Part shown: positions 11,788 to 23,854 of the stretch, in pieces | Position numbering within the stretch: the stretch's first letter is position 1 | How the letters are laid out: each line of letters opens with the position of its first letter | NCBI GenBank assembly: GCA_006386115.1 | Contig: VFIW01000025.1 | Span: forward strand, 434,001-498,000 | Direction: 5' to 3' | Source: Globisporangium splendens | Lineage: Eukaryota > Oomycota > Peronosporomycetes > Pythiales > Pythiaceae | DNA: 64,000 nucleotides | Notes under the pieces: model-generated | The model's database searches: none | What the model was told of the DNA's origin: nothing | The model's input: only the letters and a program-made list of their open reading frames with translations | Program-made: the position numbers and the translations under genes

Positions 11788-12944
11788 ATGAAGAAATCAG
11801 CGGCCATCGCGCAGCCGCGGCTGTCGAATCCAAAGTCAGCGCCTTCAAAAGTAGGGTTTGCACGTGCCGCCGCATTTGCGTCAGCCCCGTCAACGCCTGC
11901 GGCGGAGATGAGACCCGCGATGGCTGCGTCGTTGATGTGTGTGAACTTCTTCTCGTGCGTGTGCTTTCAAGTACCGACGTTTATGCAGGATCTCGACCTC
12001 GCGATCTTCATCAAGCAGATTCATCCCGAGATGATGCTGCACATCAAGAAAGTCCGCGTTGAAATAGGGGCTCGGTTCAAGCCACCTGTCCCCAGGGACC
12101 GTGGGACGGGCAGCGGCCGACGCGACACACGTCCAGTGCTATCGGTGTCGGTCTCGGACATTTGCGCTTATCAGTATTTCACGAGTGCCGGAGTCCTGGA
12201 TCTATCAGGCACGCTGGAAGAGTTGACATACGTGGACAAACTGACCAAACTCCGGAGCCTGGACTTGTCGGCGCATTTTCGCCGAACCTCGAAACTCTTG
12301 CGAAGCTTCCCACGCTGCAGCATCTCAAGCTCGACCGCTCGAACGTCGATGACGCCAACCTTGTTCACCTCCAGAACTTTCATTCGCTCGAGACGCTCGA
12401 CCTTCGAGACTGCCGCTTCGTCACGGATATCTCGTGCCTCTCTGATCTGGTGAATTTGCAGCGATTCATCTTGACCGGACGCTCGAAGTCCAAGAAGCTA
12501 GACGGCGTCTCTCTCTTCAGCGAGCTGACCAAGCTCCAGCACTTTGAGCACGTGATGTGGCCCGCTCAGAGCTGCCCACTGATGGACCTTGCCTTACGAG
12601 CGCCTGATCTGGAGCTCTGTGACGTCTCGGGGACGCCTATGCAGAACGTGGATTTCTTGCGTATCTCTCCAAAGCTTGCACACCTGAACGTCAGCTTCAC
12701 GAGACTTGTGACTGCACCCCCATTTGAGAGCTTGAAGCAGCTCAAGACGCTCGTTGTGAGCGCACTTCTCCCCCAAAATGCTGCCTACTATGTGTCAGTG
12801 GAATCGCTGGACAAGTTGGAGAAGATCGAATCCAAGGCATACGGAAACTCTCCCCAGCTGACGTTAAGGCGTTGTTCCCAGCTCGTGTTCGCTCCCTGCT
12901 TGTGTTTCCATGAGAGAAACAGAAGTCGCTTGTGCTGCTCATAG
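11788..12944 (+). pseudogene. Leucine-rich-repeat protein gene, frameshifted
   Basis: The ATG at 11788 opens a frame through KKSAAIAQPRLSNPKSAP, QDLDLAIFIKQIHPEMM and LTKLRSLDLS, then drifts out of frame. The repeats resume one frame away from about 12273: AFSPNLETLAKL, LQHLKLDRSNVDDANLVHL, SLETLDLRDCRFVTDISCL, LAHLNVSF, LKQLKTLVVS, to a stop at 12944. One missing base just after 12272 explains the shift. Each unit fits the LxxLxLxxx pattern of LRR proteins. It could be a real pseudogene, a sequencing error, or a gene whose exon structure I have not resolved. No signal peptide or membrane segment is obvious. Partner and role unknown. Confidence 0.55.
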
Positions 12945-13506
12945 CGAAAAAAACGACACTCTCTTTCCAGCTCATCTATGCCTTGCATGTGGTCCATGTC
13001 GAAAGTCAAAGCGTGCGAGTAAATGCATCAATACTCGTTCGCGTCCCCCATCTATTGTGTGTGACCTGGGATCTTCATTTCGATCGCACTGTGGTTAGCA
13101 TCAAGGGATTGCGCTGTTGACGGCTAGGATCAGCTAGCTACCTGGGCTTGAAACCGCCGCTGGCGTGAATGAAGAGTGGAGAAGCTCAAAATTTCGGAAC
13201 CCTTTCGTGTGCATCAACAGCCGTCCACTGGAGATTGCTTCGTGACTTTCGCTACGCGGGACTTGAGCAAAAAGCCGCGAAACGACCGAGGAACAGTTCG
13301 AAATGCCTGGTCGCCATCCTTCATGTGGATGAAGCTACTTGACGCTTTGCGACCAGCACCTGCGAGTTGCAGTGACAAAGACAAAGGGATACCAAGCGTC
13401 GCGATACTAGCAGAACGAGATGAACGTGCAGCCTCCGCACGCCATTTTCTAGTTGCTCCGCTCGCTGCACAACAGCGCATTTCCTCCTCCAAGTCTTCAG
13501 GACGCA
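12945..13506. other. Intergenic, upstream of SWEET A
   Basis: No gene seen. Probably contains the SWEET A promoter; no clear INR/FPR match found. Confidence 0.4.
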
Positions 13507-14513
13507 ATGTCGGACTCGGCTCTCACCACCTTGCTCAAGGTTTTGACGACGCTGTCGTCTATCGCGGTGTGCTTGAGTTCTGCAGTTGACTCCCGCCTCA
13601 TCTGGAAAACGAAGGCTACAGTCAACATATCGGTGTTACCGCTCGTCTCGCTCTGGGGGAACAGCTACCTTTGGTGTGTGCAGCAATTGCACTTGTCATC
13701 CTACACTACTGCTACGCTTGTGTTTGATTAGCCACACTAACGCGCACACTTTGCAGGCTGATATATGGGTACTTGGATGGCAACATCTTACCACTTGTCA
13801 TCACCTCAATCTTTGGTTGCATCACGGCATTGATCTACATTGGCGTGTATTTCCGCTGGACGGATTTGCGGCGCTACGTGGTCAAACTCTTCTGTCTCGT
13901 GTCGCTGGGGCTGCTCTTCGTGTCCATCTACGCCGTGCTCGGAGGCTTTGGCGTCACACACCAAGCGCGAAAGCAGGTCACCAAAGTTGTCGGTTGCATC
14001 GCGGTCGGCATCAACCTGCTGCTCTACGCGTCTCCACTCGAGACGATGCTGCAAGTCGTGCGCACGAAGTCTGCGGTGACGCTGCCGATCCTTATATGCA
14101 TCGGGCTGGCGACCAACGATTTGCTCTGGGTGATCTGTGGCATCGTCGACAACGACATGTTTGTACTCACGCCGAATGCCATTGGAGTCGCACTCGGTGT
14201 GGTCCAAATCGCGTTGTACATCATCTACAACTCAAATCGACGCAGCGCTGCTTTGGTCAACGGAGCATTGCCGGCGCCGGACTCGACGCGGTCCAAGGAC
14301 GGCTCGCGCGTTTCGATTGTTCTTTCCCAAAAGAAGAGCTCCTGCCGTTCCCGTACGCTAGAGTCACTGACCAGAGTCCGACCTTCGAGCCCATTCGATC
14401 GCCGCTCACCCCACCAACTACCAAGCTCTAGACCGCAATTGTCCCTGGCAGCGTCTCAACTCTCTAACGTAGTGGCAAAGAGTTGCGTTTTGGACGGAGT
14501 TCCTTGTCAGTAA
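13507..14513 (+). CDS. SWEET/MtN3 sugar transporter A (tail frameshifted)
   Basis: Exons 13507-13673 and 13757-14513 give 307 aa. The intron (TG|GTGTGT...GCAG|G) splits the Trp codon at the end of NSYLW, the position used by every SWEET here. Seven hydrophobic segments form two MtN3 repeats; LPLVSLWGNSYLW closes repeat-one helix 2, and NDLLWVICG and LTPNAIGVALG mark repeat two, the latter keeping the Asn equivalent to the substrate-pocket Asn of plant SWEETs. SWEETs are bidirectional sugar uniporters of plasma or internal membranes. The tail is odd: the annotated frame ends at 14513, but a different frame (stop at 14431) encodes SPTFEPIRSPL, the cluster's usual C-terminal motif. One indel between about 14320 and 14365 must have changed the tail. 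The transporter core is intact. Confidence 0.85.
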
Positions 14514-15775
14514 TGCGTATTGACCAACCACATTGAATGGAATCAACTCTCACGACACATCCTGGATTCGTATGACACTTTGTTTCTATAGTGTTTGGCA
14601 GCACCAGCAGACCTTGTGGCACTCCATCGAAACTCTAAACTGTTTGGCATTGAACTCGCCACTGGCAATCCAAGGCTGCTTGGCCATTACGCCGAAGTCC
14701 CATTGCTGGAAGAGAGAGATTAGACGAATAAGCGTTCTTTAGTGCAACTCCTTTCAGAGGACAGTGCTTGCGGTGCTTGGTTTACTTTTACAAAATGATC
14801 ACATCGTGTACTGTATTGCGGCATTTCTTTCGCACACAGAGCTTCTCCAGGTCAAAGGCGTTAGATCGCTTTGCTGTGTCGCGGCGTCCATCATCGCATG
14901 AAGGTTCACCAACGATCCCCATCTCCTCCGTTGTCAGCCTCATTCCCACTTTGAGTGAGTCATGCCAACGCCATTGACACGAACGCATTGCCCATCACTA
15001 CCGTATGATATCCATGTACTAACATGCAGTACAGCATTCGTGACTGCATTGCGCTGCCACGGAAAGCAAGCAATCCCACAAGAGCCTGATACGCACCATT
15101 GCAACTACATTTCACAAGGCAAGGACGTCGACCCTACACACTGGGAAAACAGTCCCGATAGGTTCAGGCAGAGCGCGCGTTAGCAAAAATTTCCGCAATA
15201 TTAGAGTGTTGGGTAACACGCAAACGGTCTCATTTGGCTCTCGAGGCGCCAATGAGCTGTCGCCAATTCACCGACTGTCTCACGTTCGCCCTGTTGCGCT
15301 GACCCACCAACGCCCGTTGCCGCCCGTTCTTTATGCGTCGACACTGGACTGAGAGTTGCGTTCCACACGATTAAGCTTGCTGATCTCTTATATCGCGCGG
15401 TCGTGGTCCACTCATCCAATCAGATTATCAGATGTGACAAGGCAGCACTGATGACAAGCAGCGCGTCGCGAGACGCAGATGGCGCCAAGAGCTTCAATGA
15501 ACCGACTCGCTGCGCACACCTCTTGATGCGCAATAGCGTGAGAGCCACTAGAATCCGGAGAGAGTGCCTCGCAGCCACTGCTGCCGTAAAATGCGGCATC
15601 ATCATTTTCCAGCGGCGAAATCTTCAGAAATTTCAGTGGACTTTGGATTTTTAACTTGACTGCGCAAGTGCCACTTCCTTCCAGTCCAACCATGGCTGTC
15701 GTTGTATTTAAACGAGGAGCTCTGCGCCGGCCATTACAGTCGCCTGCAGGTGCCGTTTAGGCACGCCGAGGGGAA
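14514..15775. other. Intergenic between SWEET A and B
   Basis: About 1.26 kb with no supported gene on either strand and no SWEET remnant I can defend. Confidence 0.5.
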
Positions 15776-15791
15776 ACTCATTCTGCAATTT
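15776..15791 (+). promoter_or_regulatory. Oomycete INR+FPR-like core promoter of SWEET B
   Basis: ACTCATTCTGCAATTT fits the published oomycete consensus GCTCATTYYNCAWTTT at every position except the first. It lies about 100 bp upstream of the SWEET B ATG, a sensible distance for a transcription start. Confidence 0.6.
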
Positions 15792-15890
15792 CCTTTGCCC
15801 AGTCAAGACTTCTCATGCACGTTGCTGTCCTCTCCGAAATCTCGTTCTCGCCTTCGTCCGCGGCTTCTTCCGACCCAGACATCATTCACA

Positions 15891-16803
15891 ATGAACGACT
15901 CTATTCTCCTCGTGCTTCGTATCCTCACGGCGTGCTCGTCGCTGATCATGATCTTGAGCCCATCGCCAGCGATCTATCGCGTCCATAAGAACCAGAACGT
16001 CGGGCACATGTCCATCTTCTCCCTCTGCGCACTCTTTGGGAACTGCCACATGTGGTAAGTCACTCTTCGTCTTTTCGCTGTGTTGAAGGATGACCCGCGA
16101 GTCTAATGTTGTTGTTTTCATATACAGGATGATTTACGGCTACCTCAAGGGCAACATCTTCCCCGTGTTCATCACCTTTGCGACAGGTGATCTCATCGCG
16201 CTCTTCTTCATCGCCGTCTACCTTCGGTACACTACAGAACGAACGTATGTACTCAAAGTCATCGGAGCTTTCGGCTTTATTTATTTCCTCGTGACAATCT
16301 ACGCGGTTCTTGGGATCACAGGCGCAACCAACCAGACGCACGCGCAGATGAAACCCATCATCGGATACATCGCGATCGCCGCCGCCATCATGTTGTACGG
16401 CGCACCGTTCGAGAAGATGTTCCTCGTACTCAAGCACAAGACGTCAGTGTTCATCCCGTTCCACATGGTGATCGTCGGCACCATCAACAACTGTCTCTGG
16501 GTCATCTACACGCCTTTCGACCACAACTGGTTCATGTTTGTGACCAACGCGATCTGCGGCGTGCTCGGCTTTTTCCAGCTGTGTCTGTACTTCATTTACC
16601 ACCCAAGTCGTGGCCGCGCACACAAGGAGTCCAATGTGACGGTGGAGTTTGATGCCGAGCGCAGCGGCATCCCTGTCGTGATCGTGATCGAGACGCCGAA
16701 AACTGACTCGGCCTCCGGCAAACATTACTTCCCAGAAAGTCCAAGCTTCCAGCTCGTGCACTCGCCGCTCGCGCCGTTGCAGACCACTGAGTGTGCGCAC
16801 TAG
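15891..16803 (+). CDS. SWEET/MtN3 sugar transporter B
   Basis: Exons 15891-16054 and 16128-16803 (73-nt intron, TG|GTAAGT...ACAG|G) give 279 aa. Exon 1 is exactly 164 nt, as in most paralogues here, and ends in the split Trp of GNCHMW. Helix 1 carries the LSPSPAIYRVHK signature. Exon 2 begins MIYGYLKGNIFPVF; repeat two has NNCLWVIYTPF and FVTNAICGVLG (pocket Asn kept). The cytosolic tail has VVIVIETPK and ends with SPSFQLVHSPLAPL. A complete, probably functional seven-helix sugar uniporter. It has the clearest core promoter in the cluster. Confidence 0.9.
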
Positions 16804-17665
16804 AGTCCTATAGACCAATAGATCAATAGATAACACATATCCATAAAGCAGTCTTTCCTGCACTAATTTCAAATATAAAAAACGAATGATTTGATAAATA
16901 TGGTGCGCTCCATTTGCTGGACAGTGCCGCAGAAGACTGATGGAACAATGCACACTGACAGAAGCGGTACCGCAAGCCGGCATTGCTGATATGCGCGTGA
17001 TAGAGTTCATCTACCAACTCGAGCACAATGCGACACACTGTAGTGGGCGATCACAACGGCTTCTGCCATCACAGAAAATGCTGGCGATCTTTTAAGTTGT
17101 TGCTTCTCGTGCCACACTTGACGCTCCCGAAAGGACAATTGAGAGTGATGGTCGGTAACTGGTTGCCTCTTCATTTGACAACATCAATCGCGTGACCATC
17201 ATTCTGGACTGCGCTAGTCCAAACTGATGGATGGGATTATTGACAACCTGGGACAGAGTTGCATCAACGCAGCACTAGTCCAATCTGATAGATGGGACTG
17301 GAACGATGTATTTTCTTTTTGACAGCGCTTGAGCTCTGCGGGAGGTAAGTCACCAGCCGACGGCGACCTTGGTGGCGCAGCGTCTTTGCCCCCATAAGAC
17401 CTGGAGCGGCAACACTCGCGTGAGTCACAGATGCCAGGACAGCACTCGTCTAATCTAGTGGATTGGACTCGAACGACGCGGTTGCTTGCAAAGCGTGAGC
17501 TTTGCGCAGTTCAACCGCACCACTACCCTCCATTGAAGCAAGATCGATCCACTCTCACTGGCAGATGGGTCAGACAGACAACGCCGTTGGTCTAATGTGG
17601 TCGATCCCGATCGGTCGGCGGATACACGACGGATATCGTGCGCCGGTGGATAATTTTCCTGATCC
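16804..17665 (+). repeat. SWEET C upstream region, homologous to SWEET D upstream
   Basis: Stretches around 17069-17140 (GGCGATCTTTTAAG, GCTTCTCGTGCCACACTTGA) and 17250-17400 recur upstream of SWEET D at about 19055-19345. Within this region the block containing CTGATRGATGGGACTGGAA appears up to three times (near 17225, 17285 and 17455), an internal duplication of upstream DNA. No gene seen. Confidence 0.6.
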
Positions 17666-17681
17666 GCATTGTTCGATTTCC
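17666..17681 (+). promoter_or_regulatory. INR/FPR-like element of SWEET C
   Basis: CGCATTGTTCGATTTC resembles the CATTYYNCAWTTT part of the oomycete core promoter and is conserved upstream of SWEET D, about 65 bp before each ATG. Confidence 0.4.
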
Positions 17682-17707
17682 GAGCTCCTCGATACATCCG
17701 CATTTAG

Positions 17708-18620
<913 letters not shown>

Positions 18621-19491
18621 ACAAAATCGCGTTCCACCACACCTCTAGGCACATAGCGTTTGCAGCGCCTTTTCTTACAACTTCGACGACGATCTTATGT
18701 TATTGAGATGACAGATAAAATAGACAAAAATTGGTACGACATCTCAACAGTTCGTTCTCGCGGCAACAGCAAGCAATAGCAACACTGCGGACCGCAGTCG
18801 TTTGTGTTGCAGTTTGCGGCATGACTTCAGTTTCAATGAGTATTTCACTCTCGCCGATGGATCTCGCTGTACCACACTCACTGACAGAGATTCAAAAATG
18901 TTTCCTGGGTTGAATGCAGCATTGTCCCATCCCCAACACCGACTGCGTCTTACATGCACACTCCTATTACGCTGCGCCAACCCAGCAGTCGTTCTGTTCA
19001 CTTTTTAGGCCATCGTACCTCTCTGTCACACAGCCCCACGATTTTTGCCATCACAGAAACCGCTGGCGATCTTTTTCTCTTCATGCTTCTCGTGCCACAC
19101 TTGACGCTCTTTCGAGGCAACTGAGGTCAATCCTGAGCCGTTGCACGCCACCAACCAATCGGAGCTCTTGAACTGACAACTTGGACAGCATGACCATCAT
19201 TCTCGACCGACACAGTTTCAGGATTGCGTCAGCACGGCATTCCTCTAATCTGATGGATGGGACTGGAAAGGCGACACACGATGTGCGATTGTTTGTCAGC
19301 GCTGCGCCAGTTAAACCGCCAGCAGACGACGGCTTGGTGGCGCAGCGAGCATCGCTGCACGCCACAGGAACAAGAACGACAACTGAGACACTGACACAAC
19401 CTCACGTGAGTCAGGCAGACAACCCCGTCGGCCAAATGCATTCGATCGGCTGGTCGACGACGGCCGTCCAGCGCCAGCGCTTTCCTGATCC
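18621..19491 (+). repeat. SWEET D upstream region, copy of SWEET C upstream
   Basis: Begins with unique 3' sequence of C. From about 19050 it matches the region upstream of C, including the GCTTCTCGTGCCACACTTGA block and GGTGGCGCAGCG. Shows that the C/D duplication included about 600 bp of upstream DNA. No gene seen. Confidence 0.6.
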
Positions 19492-19507
19492 GCATTGTGC
19501 GATTTCC
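19492..19507 (+). promoter_or_regulatory. INR/FPR-like element of SWEET D
   Basis: GCATTGTGCGATTTCC, conserved with the SWEET C element and at the same distance from the ATG. Confidence 0.4.
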
Positions 19508-19557
19508 GAGCACTTCGACACCTCCGCGTTTATTGCTACTGCCTCTCGCTGTTCGCC

Positions 19558-20457
19558 ATGAGTGGTGCTCTCCTTCTCGTGATGCGCTGCTTGACGGCGT
19601 GCTCGTCGATGATGATGATCCTGAGTCCATCGATCGCTGTGTATCGCATCCACAAGACCCACGAGACGGGGTACACGTCGATCATCTCGCTGGTATCGAC
19701 GTTGGCAAATTGCCACATGTGGTACGTCCGGTTGCTTTTATCTCGCGTGGTGTTTTGGCTGAATTGGACCTTGACCAGCGGAACACTCATGATGAAATTG
19801 CCTTTCTGTTCGCTCTGCAGGTTTCTTTACGGCTCGCTGATCGGCAACATCTTCCCTGTTGTGGTCACGTTCTGCATTGGAGATCTGATCGCTCTCGTGT
19901 ACATTACTGTCTACTACCGATGGACGAAAGAGAAAGCGTATGTGCGCAAAGTCGTTGCGATCGTTGTCACGTTCCTGCTCGCAATGACCGTGTATATGCT
20001 ATTGGGGCACTCAGGTGTGACCCACCAGTCCTTCCAAGCCGTAAAGAACGTCGTTGGGTACACTGCCGCGTGCGTCACGCTCATCCTCTATGGCTCGCCG
20101 TTGGAGAAGCTGTTCCAAGTGCTCAAGCACCGATCGGCCGTGTTCCTCCCAATCAACATGGTCGTCGCTGGTTGCATCAACAACGGTCTCTGGATCATCT
20201 ACACGTCGCTCGACAGCAACTGGTTCATGTTTGTGCCAAATGTGATCTGCTTTACGCTGGGCGTGACGTCGTTGTGTCTGTACTTCATCTTCCATCCGAG
20301 TCGATGTCCATATCCGAAACCCGATGGTGCGACGGGCGACATTTCGATCACTATTGTGCTTTCGCCGAAGCACGATGTGCTTGACACGAAGTTTGCTGCA
20401 ATCCAGAGTCCGAGTATCGAAGCCATGCATTCGCCTCTTGAGCCGCTAAAGGTGTAG
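19558..20457 (+). CDS. SWEET/MtN3 sugar transporter D
   Basis: Exons 19558-19721 and 19821-20457 give 266 aa. The 99-nt intron (TG|GTACGT...GCAG|G) is a multiple of three and has no in-frame stop, so the unspliced frame stays open; homology to every paralogue says it is an intron. Helix 1 has [12 protein letters not shown]; exon 2 starts [14 protein letters not shown]; repeat two has [11 protein letters not shown] and [11 protein letters not shown] (pocket Asn kept). The tail carries [12 protein letters not shown] and ends [14 protein letters not shown]. Tandem duplicate of SWEET C. Seven-helix sugar uniporter by family. Confidence 0.9.
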   Translation: MSGALLLVMRCLTACSSMMMILSPSIAVYRIHKTHETGYTSIISLVSTLANCHMWYVRLLLSRVVFWLNWTLTSGTLMMKLPFCSLCRFLYGSLIGNIFPVVVTFCIGDLIALVYITVYYRWTKEKAYVRKVVAIVVTFLLAMTVYMLLGHSGVTHQSFQAVKNVVGYTAACVTLILYGSPLEKLFQVLKHRSAVFLPINMVVAGCINNGLWIIYTSLDSNWFMFVPNVICFTLGVTSLCLYFIFHPSRCPYPKPDGATGDISITIVLSPKHDVLDTKFAAIQSPSIEAMHSPLEPLKV

Positions 20458-21643
20458 ATCCTTGGAGCAAGAGAAAGAAAACGTTTTGTAACTTAAACAT
20501 GGCGTCTTGTAAACCGAAATCTGACGATGAAGTTGAGTACATCCCTGTGTCGCGGCGATAATTCCCGCCTTTTTAGACCTGTGAAGAGCACAACACACAA
20601 CCAACGCGAGACTTTCGCCAGGTCGTGAGTCGGGAACAGGAAAGTTTCTCATCGTGACTCATGAGCTAATTTCTGTCGCCCACTCGTTTCGCGTGCCGAT
20701 GATCCAACTTGCCAACTTGACCCAGCGAGCACAGCCAGGCTGGCTACGCTGATCTTAGCCAGCGAATCGATGCAACGTGGGCTTTCCCCGACCGCGAGAC
20801 TAGCCAAGCTCCCTATTCGAAGCTAGCAGCAACCGCAGGCTGCGCGAACGCGGCTGCAGATTTTGATATGAAGACAGCAGCGCCGTGGTCTTCAAACGTT
20901 GGATATATGCTCACCATCTCTACCTCTTGTAGTAACTGTCATAAACTATGCAAGCTATAGATTGAAGCCTAAAACCCTATTATTAATAACATAAAAGCAT
21001 ATATTCTACATAAGCAGGGTATTATAAGCTAAGGTTCTACCAGCGAAACGCGAGAAAGTGCAGCACTGAAACACATCAATCACCTAAATCAGTATGCCGC
21101 TGCAGCCTTGCTGGAGCCATTTCCTGTTTGAAAAGGCTGGTTCACAGGGTACTGATTTAACGCCAAGGGACATTGACACATTGGTGACCATTGCGGTCTT
21201 CCTATCGCGGCGATGGGACTTCCCTGCTGCTCGACTTGGAAGACCACACGACCGTGGTCATCTCAACATGGTCCTCCCTCAAATCCCCGTTAATCGAGCG
21301 CTGAAGCAATCAGTGGTCATCTCATGGCGCGGATTGGAAGACCACATTGAAATGAAGCCATTTCGTCAGACGAACGGCGCGGCGACGTTGACACCCACGC
21401 GCATGTTCAACTGCACGCTCCACGCAACCTGTGGGCATGAGTGTACGCTGTAAGGTGGTGGAAATGACTGGTTTGCTGAGAAAAACAACACAGATCCTAC
21501 CACCACGAGGGGGCCGGGAATCTCTTCTGGAACCAAGGTTCAAATAGTACTCGCATGCAATTCTCATTCTCGTTTCTGCAGTGACTTGGAGACGTCAAGC
21601 AACTTTCTACTTATTCGCCTCTGCTTCCTTGCATTGCCTCAAG
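20458..21643. other. Intergenic between SWEET D and E
   Basis: About 1.2 kb, no supported gene. An INR-like CTCATTCTCGTTT lies at 21563-21575, about 75 bp before the SWEET E ATG. Confidence 0.45.
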
Positions 21644-22565
21644 ATGGTGAACGTGGTTATGGAGATCGCCCGAGTCGGCGCGTCGGCGTTTTCGTTGTTC
21701 ATGTGTCTGAGCCCAGCGCCGTCGCTGTACAAGATCCACAAGAACAAGCACTGCGGCGAAGTCGTCGTCATCCCGCTTCTGTCGCTGTGGGGGAACTGCC
21801 ACCTCTGGCACGTACTATATGCCACGTTGCGAAAGATCCCAAACATGAAACGGGTACTGACATATCGTCTCTTTTGGATCTGATCACAGGACGCTCTACG
21901 GCTATTTAACCGAGAACCTCTTTCCAGTGTTCCTCACGTTTATCACAGGCGAAGTCTTCTCGTGGATCTACCTGTCTGTCTACTATCGCTACACTGCTCA
22001 ACGCGAGTACATGCGCAAGTTCGTGATCATCCAGTTTCTCGCGCTGCTCGCCGTGACGATCTACGCGCTTTCTGGGGAGTACTTGCTCGGGATTACCAGT
22101 CAATCAAAGTCAACTGTTGGTGACGTCGTCGGGTGGATCGCTGTCACCGTGTGTGTCTTGCTCTTCGCGTCGCCTCTCGCGACCATCCGACGCGTCATCC
22201 GCACGAAAAATGCGGCGTCGTTCCCGATTGCATTGTGCGTCGTCGGGTTCGTCGGCAACAGCCTCTGGGTCATCTACGGCGCGATGATCGGCGATTTGTT
22301 CATGTGGGGCTCAAACGCGATCTGTGTCACCCTCGGATTCGTTCAGATCATCGTGTACATCATCTACAACCCGAACAAGAAGGTTAATCAGGGAGAGAGA
22401 GAGCTCCAGGAAGTCGATCTGGAAATGAAGATCTCGGTGGTGGTTTCACCGCGCAGCAACACGTCGACGGACGAAGCAGATTCCGGACCCGGATCAGGAA
22501 GCAACAATGACGCTCTGGTGTTCCATGCCATGCAATCGCCACGCCAACCACAGCCAACCTACTAA
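21644..22565 (+). CDS. SWEET/MtN3 sugar transporter E (GC-AG intron)
   Basis: Exons 21644-21807 and 21890-22565 give 279 aa. Exon 1 (MVNVVMEIARVGA...GNCHLW) has the usual 164 nt, but the donor at the invariant Trp position reads TG|GCACGT, so the intron is GC-AG; the nearby GTAC cannot restore frame. Exon 2 begins TLYGYLTENLFPVF; repeat two has NSLWVIYGAM and WGSNAICVTLG (pocket Asn kept). The tail has MKISVVVSPRSN and ends FHAMQSPRQP. Its positions 22299-22479 are copied exactly, inverted, at 26785-26965. Probably functional if the GC donor is spliced. Confidence 0.87.
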
Positions 22566-22989
22566 GCGCACTCGCCGATCTTATACAGCTAGAGACATAT
22601 TCACAAAAGCGTACCAATTCCTCAAATAAGCAACAACGCATTCAAAACGCAACTATTTCACCGGTACGAGGTTCGATCGCGTCGAACAAGCAGAAGCAGC
22701 TCAGATCTTTACCTTTTTTCGAAAGCGTTGCCTGGAATCACCCTGAAGCTATTTGGCATGTGAATTGAAATGTCTGTTCGGGCCAGTGACTGTGGCATGT
22801 GAGGGACATGCTCAAGTGTGACTGGTCACCGATGACGACGACAGGCAGCAAAAAATACGAAATCATGCTCGCGAAAACGGTTGACATGTGTTCTTATATC
22901 TAAATGCATGAAGGGCTGCTGCAAACTACGCACATAAATGAATATGTCTAAATCTTCTACGATTACTGCAATTATAACGGTGCTGGTTT

Positions 22990-23418
22990 TCAAGGCTCGC
23001 TCGCTCGTCGAGGCGAGACTACTTCCTCGTACGTGCTCGTTGCGGTATCGCTGCTTGTCGATGAGAAATCACCGACGATGCTTTGATTCTTTTCGAGCTC
23101 TCCAGCTTCTAAGTCTACCAGGTCATTGCGCTGCGCCAATGCTTGTCGGTTGGGGTTGTAAATACAGTAGAGAATGACCAGGATCGACGCAAGGACCAAG
23201 CAAATAGAGTTTGGAATGGTCACGAACAAATCGTTGGTGATCAAGCCGTCTGCCGTCCAGAGAGCGTTGCCGATAGCACAAGACTCGCAGAAGTATCGAA
23301 ATACTTGATGCCGAATTGGTGGTGATGACTCGCTTGATCGTCTCAGGTTGTGATGCATATAGGATGATCGACACGCCGATCCCGATACAGCCAATGACCT
23401 CGGACTCTTTCAGCGTAG
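22990..23418 (-). pseudogene. SWEET pseudogene H, left-arm copy
   Basis: Only the second half of a SWEET remains. VIGCIGIGVSIILYASQ and ETIKRVITTNSASS are in one frame; FCESCAIGNALWTADG, NDLFVTIPNSICLVLA and a tail with TYEEVVSPR are in another, so at least one frameshift separates them. Exon 1 and the first repeat are missing. The last codons differ from the right-arm copy (RRASEP here, RSTSEAWKPVL there) because the identical part of the inverted repeat ends within the tail. Not expected to make a transporter. Confidence 0.8.
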
Positions 23419-23854
23419 TAAGAGACGATGATGCACTTGCACGAGACGATACGGTGCCACTGTTGGTCTTCTCATCATGCCAATTAGAGCGAACGTGATG
23501 ATTTCGGTCCTGTGGCACTCCGCTCCGTCACATCCACAGCAACAGCGCCAGATGAGACGACCACGTGGCTTAAAATGTTGCGGTGCCAGTTGCACAGTGG
23601 CCAGCGCGGCACTGCGGCCGGCGGTTTCGCTCCAATTCTGAACTTTTGACCCGATATGCCATGCAAAAAAGGAGCACCTCTCCTTTGTGAGGAGCCTTAT
23701 AACATTAAGGAGATCCAATGTTGCACGAAGATGGACTCGCTCACCAAAAATGGGGTACTGTTTTCTGTCAACAAATTTGAATAAACCAATTGCATAAAAA
23801 CCCGAATTATAGCTTTCCTTGTTTCGTTTGATTTTACTATTTCTGGTTCGAGGA

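Noticed and set aside
13586..14431. Separate 281-codon gene overlapping SWEET A
   Set aside because: Shadow frame; only its last ~20 codons matter, as the displaced SWEET A tail.
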